Shown piece by piece: positions 42,011 through 47,412 of a DNA stretch of 47,412 nt (position 1 is its first letter; the number at the start of each line of letters is the position of its first letter). The DNA is from an uncultured Flavobacteriales bacterium. Its GTDB lineage: Bacteria > Bacteroidota > Bacteroidia > Flavobacteriales > UBA1820. The position numbers were made by a program, and so were the translations under genes. The notes under the pieces were generated by a model. It saw nothing but the letters and a program-made list of their open reading frames with translations. It searched no databases and was not told where the DNA came from. The stretch covers positions 1 through 47,412 of the forward strand of contig CABSLV010000016.1 in assembly GCA_902478645.1 (NCBI GenBank), in the 5' to 3' direction.

Positions 42011-42682
42011 TCATTCTTTTTCTTCGTCGAGTTGTTCGATTTCCACCCCGGCCGAACGGAGGAAATCCAGCCCTTCGGTGTCCGAGTAACCGTGGCGGTA
42101 CACCACGCGCCGGATGCCGGCCTGGTGGATGAGCTTGCTGCATTCGCGGCAGGGCGACATGGTTACGTAAAGGGTAGCTCCTTCGCACGACTGGGTCGAG
42201 GCCGCGATCTTGAGGATGGCGTTGGCCTCGGCGTGGAGCACGTACCATTTGGTCTGGTTGTTTTCGTCCTCGCACGCATTTTCAAAGCCGGTCGGAGTGC
42301 CGTTGTAGCCGTCCGAGATGATCTTGCGGTCTTTGACAATCAAGGCCCCGACTTTCTTGCGGTTGCAGTGCGAGAGTTCGGCCCAGACGGCAGCCATGCG
42401 CATGTAGGCGCGGTCGAACTTGCGCTGTTTTTCCCGGTCCTGCGTGGTTTTCCGGGGAGCGCCTTTCGACGACTTTTTGGCCTTTTTTTTCGCAGCCGCA
42501 TCATCCTTCCGGTAGGGGGTCAGGTCGCCGAAACGCTCGGCCAGCAGGGTTTGCCGCTGTTCGGAGAGGCGGAGTTTGCCGTTTTCTACCAGCGAGAGGT
42601 GTGGTTGGCTCATCCCCAGAAGGGTGCAGAGGGCCTTTTGAGTGATCTTATGATCTTTTCGGAGTTTTTTGAGGTCTATCAT
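42011..42682 (-). CDS. Helix-turn-helix domain fused to deoxycytidylate deaminase
   Basis: A 223-residue fusion. Residues about 1-58 are an XRE-type helix-turn-helix (KKLRKDHKITQKALCTLLGM, SQPHLSLVENGKLRLS), then an Ala/Lys-rich linker (61-80). From about residue 88 a complete dCMP deaminase follows: HAEANAI with His150 and Glu152, and SPCRECSKL with zinc ligands Cys178 and Cys181; SDGYNGTPTGFENACEDE is the dCMP-type substrate region. dCMP deaminase makes dUMP for thymidylate synthesis. Bacteroidetes homologues usually start near the YDQAYMRMA block without an HTH, so the N-terminal addition is unusual. ATG 42682 follows a GTG in frame. It is the second gene after the HupE-like gene (22 bp). 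Confidence 0.9.
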   Translation of the reverse strand: MIDLKKLRKDHKITQKALCTLLGMSQPHLSLVENGKLRLSEQRQTLLAERFGDLTPYRKDDAAAKKKAKKSSKGAPRKTTQDREKQRKFDRAYMRMAAVWAELSHCNRKKVGALIVKDRKIISDGYNGTPTGFENACEDENNQTKWYVLHAEANAILKIAASTQSCEGATLYVTMSPCRECSKLIHQAGIRRVVYRHGYSDTEGLDFLRSAGVEIEQLDEEKE

Positions 42683-42704
42683 CACTATGTTTTTTGAGAG
42701 AGAA

Positions 42705-43283
42705 TTATCGCAGGGTAAAGGGGAAGGTGCGGATGAGCAAGGGAATCATCAGTCCGATGGCGATCGAGGAGAGCACCAGGATGTAATCCCGGCGGTTTAC
42801 CCCGAAAAAGGCCACCAGCGACGAGACGCACAGTACTACCAGCGCTCCGATGATAACGCCGACCGCCAGTCCGAGCGTGAAGCACAGCAAGGGGAATACC
42901 GTGCCGTCCGCCTGTCCGTAACCGCTGCCTATCGACAGTCCGAGGACGATCCCGAAGAGGATGTCGATGGCGTATCCGGTTTTTTCCAAGATGGCGGAGT
43001 GTTTGGCTCCGGCTCCCAGAATGTTGAACAGGGCCAGAAGCGTAGTCAGGAAAGGCAGCAGAAATGCGGCCAGGGCCGAGCGCAGGTGGAACAGTTCGCT
43101 GGCCGAGAGGATCATTCCGACCAGGGTGGCGGCGGCGAAGACTGCCGAGAGCATCAGGGCGCGGCGGTAGTCGGAAAGGCTATATACGAAAAAGAGCAGG
43201 ATGAGCAGGGTGAGGGTAGTCAAGTGCGCTTGGTGCAGGAGAAACCAGGCTCCGTCCGAAAAGTAAGGAATGAAAGCATCCAT
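42705..43283 (-). CDS. HupE/UreJ-like membrane protein
   Basis: A 192-residue integral membrane protein with about six hydrophobic helices. The first third (WFLLHQAHLTTLTLLILLFF, then YRRALMLSAVFAAATLVGMI and ELFHLRSALAAFLLPFLTTL) follows the layout of HupE/UreJ-family proteins in Bacteroidetes, although the usual GxDHILF motif is not kept. That family has been linked to nickel or cobalt uptake; with the motif degraded, transport function is uncertain. It is the first gene ahead of the HTH-dCMP deaminase. Confidence 0.5.
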   Translation of the reverse strand: MDAFIPYFSDGAWFLLHQAHLTTLTLLILLFFVYSLSDYRRALMLSAVFAAATLVGMILSASELFHLRSALAAFLLPFLTTLLALFNILGAGAKHSAILEKTGYAIDILFGIVLGLSIGSGYGQADGTVFPLLCFTLGLAVGVIIGALVVLCVSSLVAFFGVNRRDYILVLSSIAIGLMIPLLIRTFPFTLR

Positions 43284-43604
43284 GTGTCCGGTAACAAAAG
43301 AAAAGTTGTTGTCTGGCGATGACAGTCTGCGAAAATACGAAAAATGCCTGCAAAGTCCAATATTTCAGGTGCTTTTTTTGTCGATTGGCCTTTGGGGAGG
43401 GATGGAAAGGACGGGCGGAGCTCCTTTTGTGGAGGCATTTTGCGAGGAGTTTCCCGTCCGGATCCGGAAAAGGGGTGGACTTTAACCTTTATTTAGGTGT
43501 ATTGCGGTCAAGTTTAGCGTTTGTCCCGGGGGTGCGTTCGGTTTTTTTTGTAATTTTGCTCGTTGGAATCATATCGTTAGGATCAACCCTAAACCCCTTT
43601 GAGG
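43284..43604. other. 321-bp divergent intergenic region
   Basis: It lies between the divergent HupE-like and DUF4465-like genes. It holds the -7 box at 43551-43558 and a near-consensus minus-strand box (TATTTTCG, 43330-43337). I see no convincing small gene or RNA in the rest. Confidence 0.6.
43551..43558 (+). promoter_or_regulatory. Bacteroidetes -7 box for the DUF4465-like lipoprotein
   Basis: TAATTTTG, 46 bp before the ATG at 43605. A TTTG lies 27 bp upstream, longer than the usual spacing. Confidence 0.55.
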
Positions 43605-44651
43605 ATGAAAAAGAAAAATATCGGGAGGTTTTGTTTGTTTGCAGCGCTGCTCTCCGTAGTGTTGGCAGGCGCTTGCTCTTCGGTCAAGATGGCGAAAAAT
43701 ACGGAATGCGTGATCGAGGAATTTTCCATCATGGAATATCCCGATGTCAAGATAGACCGTAACGACCCATACATCGTTGTCCATATGCCCGAGGAGGTGA
43801 GCGATTTGCGCATGACCCCCATCTTTACCATTTCGCAAGGGGCCACCATCATGAACGAAGGCACCGAATCGGGTGTGAAGCGCGATCTGGGCGATAATGC
43901 CAAGGTAACGGTCGTTTCGGAGGACGGGCTGTATTTGAGTACATACAGCATGTCGGTGGCTTATGACAACAATCGTTTGGACTTTAATTCCGTAGAACTT
44001 CCGCAGGATGGGGAAAAATACGGCGAGAACCTTTCGTTTTCCTTTGTGGATTTCCCGGGAACGCTTGCGGAAGGAGAGCCGGTGAAGTGGAACGGTTTTG
44101 CTTTGAGCAACCACTTGGCTCCCGATATGGCCAATCCGCCTGCCGACCTTCTCTCCTGGCAACTGTATCCGGCCGAGAGTTCGGGCCGGGGCAATATGGT
44201 GTTCGCCCACTTGGGATATGGCGTGGAAAATGCCGTCGAGATCGTGTTCAACCGCCCGGTCAATCCCGATTCGCTCACCATCGTGCCGTCGGCACTCACC
44301 TTGCAGTGCATGAAGAACGGCTATACGGACCCCTCCGGGCAAAATGTCCCGGGGATGAGCATGGACCAGGGCGACTACATGATCCTGGTGGCCGAAGGGT
44401 ATGACGAAGAGGGACAACTGTTGGGTTCGAAAGAAATGTACATCGCCAACTTTTCCCTGCCCGAGCGTCCCTACATCCGCGAGGGATGGCAGACGTTCAA
44501 GTTCAATTCGAGCAAACTCAAAAGCATCCGCAAAATGAAGCTCTACGTCGAGGGAGCGCGCGAGGCTTTCTATCCGATATTCGGTATCGACAAACTGTCC
44601 TACCAGGTGCAGCCCGTAGCGACTCCCGACGAGGACGACGATCAGGAATAA
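43605..44651 (+). CDS. DUF4465-like surface lipoprotein
   Basis: A 348-residue predicted lipoprotein with lipobox LAGAC (Cys24). Residues about 30-110 form an Ig-like unit (RMTPIFTISQGATI, VTVVSEDGLYLSTYSMSV) of the kind that precedes carbohydrate- or cofactor-related domains in Bacteroidales lipoproteins. The C-terminal part (GDYMILVAEGYDEEGQLLGS, YIREGWQTFKFNSSKLKSI, FYPIFGIDKLSYQV) resembles DUF4465. A ligand cannot be named. The start ATG at 43605 has a GAGG ribosome site; an in-frame TTG two codons earlier is not needed. Confidence 0.72.
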   Translation: MKKKNIGRFCLFAALLSVVLAGACSSVKMAKNTECVIEEFSIMEYPDVKIDRNDPYIVVHMPEEVSDLRMTPIFTISQGATIMNEGTESGVKRDLGDNAKVTVVSEDGLYLSTYSMSVAYDNNRLDFNSVELPQDGEKYGENLSFSFVDFPGTLAEGEPVKWNGFALSNHLAPDMANPPADLLSWQLYPAESSGRGNMVFAHLGYGVENAVEIVFNRPVNPDSLTIVPSALTLQCMKNGYTDPSGQNVPGMSMDQGDYMILVAEGYDEEGQLLGSKEMYIANFSLPERPYIREGWQTFKFNSSKLKSIRKMKLYVEGAREAFYPIFGIDKLSYQVQPVATPDEDDDQE

Positions 44652-44718
44652 TCCCACGCCCGGGGAGCACGGCGGAGGGACTTTCCGCCAAATACGGGCA
44701 TTGGCCTTTTGCAGGCGG

Positions 44719-44763
44719 AAAAGACAGGGGTGGTATCGCAGCGATGCGCCTTTGTCTTTTTTT
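44719..44763 (+). terminator. Terminator between the DUF4465-like gene and clpC
   Basis: An 8-bp outer stem (44719-44726 with 44753-44760) and inner ATCGC-A-GCGAT are followed by a run of seven T residues. Confidence 0.6.
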
Positions 44764-44840
44764 GTCGGCCAGGGGCAAGTACGAGAGATAAAACGAAGAC
44801 AAAACGACGGGAAGCCACCCATCGGCTTCCGAAAGGAAAA

Positions 44841-47378
44841 ATGGACGAAAACTTTTCTACGGCAGCCATCAACGCCATACGGTATTCCCAGCAGGAAGCC
44901 TTGCGTTTGGGGTATGCCTCGATAGGGACGGAACACATTGCGTTGGGCATTCTGCGCCAGGGCAACCGGACGGTGCTGGACCTGCTCCGGGACAATGGCA
45001 TCGACATCGAACGGTTGCGGCGCGCCTTTGAAACGCTGCGCCCCCTCCCCGCACCCGGTACGCAAATCCTGCCCGAGGAGGTGGATTTCAATCCGCAAGC
45101 TTCTCGCGCCTTGAAACTGAGCTACCTCCAGGCGCGTCTGTACAAGGAGCCCAAGATCGCCCCGGTACACATCCTTTTGAGTATCCTGCGCAATCAGGAC
45201 GACCCGGTATCCCGGGTGTTCGAGCAGAACCACTTGAGTTACGAGAAACTCTCCTCCGATTACAAGCATCAGCTCACCGGGGAGAGCGACGGCTTCTCTA
45301 CGGACTCGGCCGAGGCTTCCTACGGATCGGCCGATTATCCGGACGACGAGCAGGCCGACCACTCGTCCTTCACGCCGCAGGCCTCCGTACGGGAAGGCGA
45401 TCCCCGCGCTCCCAAGAGCAAGACCCCGGTGCTGGACAATTTCGGACGCGACCTGACCCAACGCGCCCGCGAGGATAAGCTGGATCCGGTGGTGGGGCGC
45501 GCCCGGGAGATCGAGCGGGTCTGCCAGATCCTTTCGCGCCGAAAGAAGAACAACCCGCTGCTCATCGGTGAACCCGGAGTGGGCAAATCGGCCATCGTCG
45601 AAGGCCTGGCCTTGCGCATCGTTCGCCGACAGGTGCCCAGCATCTTGTTCGACAAACGGGTGGTAACTCTCGACCTGGGTTCGTTGGTGGCCGGGACGAA
45701 ATACCGGGGGCAGTTCGAGGAGCGGATGAAGGCCGTGATGAACGAACTGGAAAAGAATCCCGACGTAATCCTCTTTATCGACGAACTCCATACCCTGGTG
45801 GGCGCCGGAGGGGCGGCCGGATCGCTCGATGCGTCCAACATGTTCAAGCCGGCATTGGCGCGGGGAGAAGTCCAGGTGATCGGCGCTACGACCTTGGACG
45901 AATACCGCCAGTATATCGAAAAGGATGGGGCCTTGGAGCGGCGTTTCCAGAAAGTGCTGGTCGAGCCGACCTCGGCCGAGCAGACGCTCGAAATCCTCGA
46001 AAACATCAAGGAACGTTACGAACAGCACCACAATGTCCGCTATACGGACCAGGCCTTGCGTGCTTGTGTGGACTTGACCGTGCGGTACGTGAACGACCGT
46101 TTCCTGCCCGACAAGGCCATCGATGCCTTGGACGAAGCGGGTTCGCGGGTGCATCTTTCCCACATCGAGGTGCCCGAAGAGGTCGCTACCCTTGGGCAGG
46201 AGCTGGAGGATGTCCACCGGCGGAAAGAGCAGGCTGTCGCGGCGCAGGATTTCGAGACGGCAGCCCGCCTTCGAGACCTGGAACACGACTTGGACAAGCA
46301 CCTCGACGCGCGCGAAAAGCAGTGGGAGGAACAGATGAAGGAACACCCCCAGACGGTAACCGAGGACGATGTAGCCGAGGTGGTGTCGATGATCTCCGGG
46401 GTGCCGGTGCGCCGCATCGGGGGCAGCGAGAGCGAACGTTTGTCGCATCTGGGCGAGCGGATCAAGGAGAAACTCATCGGGCAGGATCAGGCGGTGGACA
46501 AGGTGGTACGCGCCATCATCCGCAACCGGGCGGGCATCAAAGACCCGAACCGACCCATCGGGACGTTCATCTTCCTGGGACAGACCGGGGTGGGAAAGAC
46601 GCAACTGGCCAAGGTCCTGGCCGGGGAATTGTTCGATTCGCCGCAGGCATTGGTGCGGGTGGACATGAGCGAGTACATGGAAAAATTTGCCGTTTCGCGT
46701 CTGGTGGGTGCCCCTCCGGGATACGTGGGCTACGAGGAAGGGGGGCAGCTGACCGAAAAGGTGCGCCGCCATCCCTACTGCGTGGTGCTGCTCGACGAGA
46801 TCGAAAAGGCGCATCCGGATGTGTACAATATCCTGCTTCAGATATTCGACGAGGGGTTTGTAACGGACAGTTTGGGACGGAAGGTCGATTTTCGCAATAC
46901 GATCCTGATCCTTACGTCCAATGTGGGGGCTAGGCAGGTGAAAGATTTCGGCCAAGGCGTGGGCTTCGATACGTCCGCGCGTCGCGCTCAGGTGGCCGAC
47001 GACGAGCGGAAAACGATCCAGGCGGCACTTCGCCGCACTTTTGCTCCGGAATTCGTCAACCGCATCGACGAAGTGGTGATGTTCTCTCCGCTGGAGCGCG
47101 AGGACGTGGAGCGGATCATCGACATCGAACTTCGGGAGATTTTGTTCCGGGTCGAGGCGCTGGGATACCGGATGACGGTGTCGCAGGCGGCGCGGGAGTT
47201 GATCGTGCAGCAGGGATACGATCGTCAGTTCGGGGCGCGGCCGCTCAAACGGGCTTTGCAGACGCTGGTGGAAGATGTCGTGGCCCAGCAGATCGTCGCC
47301 GGGGCGATCGCTCCGGGCGATGCTTTTACGATCGATGCGGTGGAGGGTTCGACGGTTCTGGTGAAAAATGTAGAATAA
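44841..47378 (+). CDS. clpC: AAA+ unfoldase ClpC
   Basis: Hexameric ATPase that unfolds proteins for ClpP degradation. It has 845 residues: two N-terminal Clp repeats (1-150), AAA1 with Walker A GEPGVGKS (243-250) and FIDELHTLVGAGGA, a short coiled middle segment with a UVR-like stretch (QDFETAARLRDLEHDL), AAA2 with GQTGVGKT (580-587) and LLDEIEKAHPDVYN, and a D2-small domain. The moderate middle domain separates it from ClpB. ATG 44841 has a GAAAGGAAA ribosome site; the longer in-frame extension would cross the terminator. Confidence 0.94.
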   Translation: MDENFSTAAINAIRYSQQEALRLGYASIGTEHIALGILRQGNRTVLDLLRDNGIDIERLRRAFETLRPLPAPGTQILPEEVDFNPQASRALKLSYLQARLYKEPKIAPVHILLSILRNQDDPVSRVFEQNHLSYEKLSSDYKHQLTGESDGFSTDSAEASYGSADYPDDEQADHSSFTPQASVREGDPRAPKSKTPVLDNFGRDLTQRAREDKLDPVVGRAREIERVCQILSRRKKNNPLLIGEPGVGKSAIVEGLALRIVRRQVPSILFDKRVVTLDLGSLVAGTKYRGQFEERMKAVMNELEKNPDVILFIDELHTLVGAGGAAGSLDASNMFKPALARGEVQVIGATTLDEYRQYIEKDGALERRFQKVLVEPTSAEQTLEILENIKERYEQHHNVRYTDQALRACVDLTVRYVNDRFLPDKAIDALDEAGSRVHLSHIEVPEEVATLGQELEDVHRRKEQAVAAQDFETAARLRDLEHDLDKHLDAREKQWEEQMKEHPQTVTEDDVAEVVSMISGVPVRRIGGSESERLSHLGERIKEKLIGQDQAVDKVVRAIIRNRAGIKDPNRPIGTFIFLGQTGVGKTQLAKVLAGELFDSPQALVRVDMSEYMEKFAVSRLVGAPPGYVGYEEGGQLTEKVRRHPYCVVLLDEIEKAHPDVYNILLQIFDEGFVTDSLGRKVDFRNTILILTSNVGARQVKDFGQGVGFDTSARRAQVADDERKTIQAALRRTFAPEFVNRIDEVVMFSPLEREDVERIIDIELREILFRVEALGYRMTVSQAARELIVQQGYDRQFGARPLKRALQTLVEDVVAQQIVAGAIAPGDAFTIDAVEGSTVLVKNVE

Positions 47379-47393
47379 GGCGCTCCGGCTTTG

Positions 47394-47412
47394 CACAAGC
47401 GAGAAGGGCGGG
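47394..47412. repeat. Truncated left arm of a CAAGCG-type long hairpin
   Basis: CAAGCGAGAAGGGCGGG at the window end is identical to the core of the left arm at 9061-9077. It begins 16 bp after the clpC stop, and the right arm would lie beyond the window. Confidence 0.6.

Noticed and set aside
43569..47396. A 1275-codon open frame on the minus strand
   Set aside because: It is antisense to the DUF4465-like gene and clpC; the clpC frame has full family motifs and a ribosome site.

Overview
The window is a dense stretch of bacterial chromosome, G+C-rich by eye, and it reads as Bacteroidota, most likely order Bacteroidales and possibly Rikenellaceae/Alistipes. That placement is inferred. It rests on the -7 promoter motif TAnnTTTG in front of many genes, the near absence of classical -10/-35 boxes, and Bacteroidota-typical families: a NagB-PIG-L fusion, DUF4932, DUF6913 and DUF4465 proteins, a GH3-serine hydrolase fusion, GH20 with a ConA-like tail, two-subunit 2-oxoacid:ferredoxin oxidoreductase, and a split 5'-nucleotidase. 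I see no tRNA, rRNA, CRISPR array, insertion sequence or prophage structure.

Layout. (1) 1-3200: amino-sugar catabolism, with nagB followed by a second NagB fused to a PIG-L/LmbE deacetylase and a small winged-helix-like protein. (2) 3475-4905: secreted DUF4932 putative metallopeptidase. (3) 5000-6397 minus: DUF6913 protein and dapA. (4) 6469-9042 plus: split 5'-nucleotidase (C-terminal-domain lipoprotein, then metallophosphatase) and menA. (5) 9204-9947 minus: a lone phage-repressor-like regulator, divergent from nadK across a duplicated stem-loop repeat. (6) 10243-15248 plus: nadK, uppS, bamA, skp (cofactor and envelope biogenesis). (7) 15582-21199 minus: the SUF iron-sulfur locus sufB - EmrE-like SMR transporter - sufC - sufD // sufS - sufE - sufT, with an internal promoter before sufS. 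(8) 21363-27246 minus: pepT, engB and an alpha/beta hydrolase in an overlapping operon, then trpS and a GH20 hexosaminidase. (9) 27344-30782 minus: pyrR-pyrB, a strong terminator, then an MFS transporter fused to a cytidylate-kinase-like domain. (10) 30950-32532 plus: threonine dehydrogenase and a small lipoprotein. (11) 32625-33056 minus: a methyltransferase-family protein without its core. (12) 33187-38894 plus: a dihydroorotase-like protein without several metal ligands, aroA, and a NagZ-like GH3 fused to a beta-lactamase-type domain. (13) 38993-43283 minus: korAB, an HTH-dCMP deaminase fusion and a HupE/UreJ-like membrane protein. (14) 43605-47378 plus: DUF4465-like lipoprotein and clpC.

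The most notable signals are these. Very long near-perfect hairpins sit at gene 3' ends, mainly between convergent genes, and share a short CAAGCGA module at a similar place in otherwise different stems; both window edges appear to cut further copies. Three unusual domain fusions concern nucleotides or amino sugars: MFS-cytidylate kinase-like, HTH-dCMP deaminase, and NagB-PIG-L. A multidrug-type SMR transporter lies inside the suf operon. A dihydroorotase homologue lacks the HxH metal site. A duplicated stem-loop repeat separates the orphan regulator from nadK.
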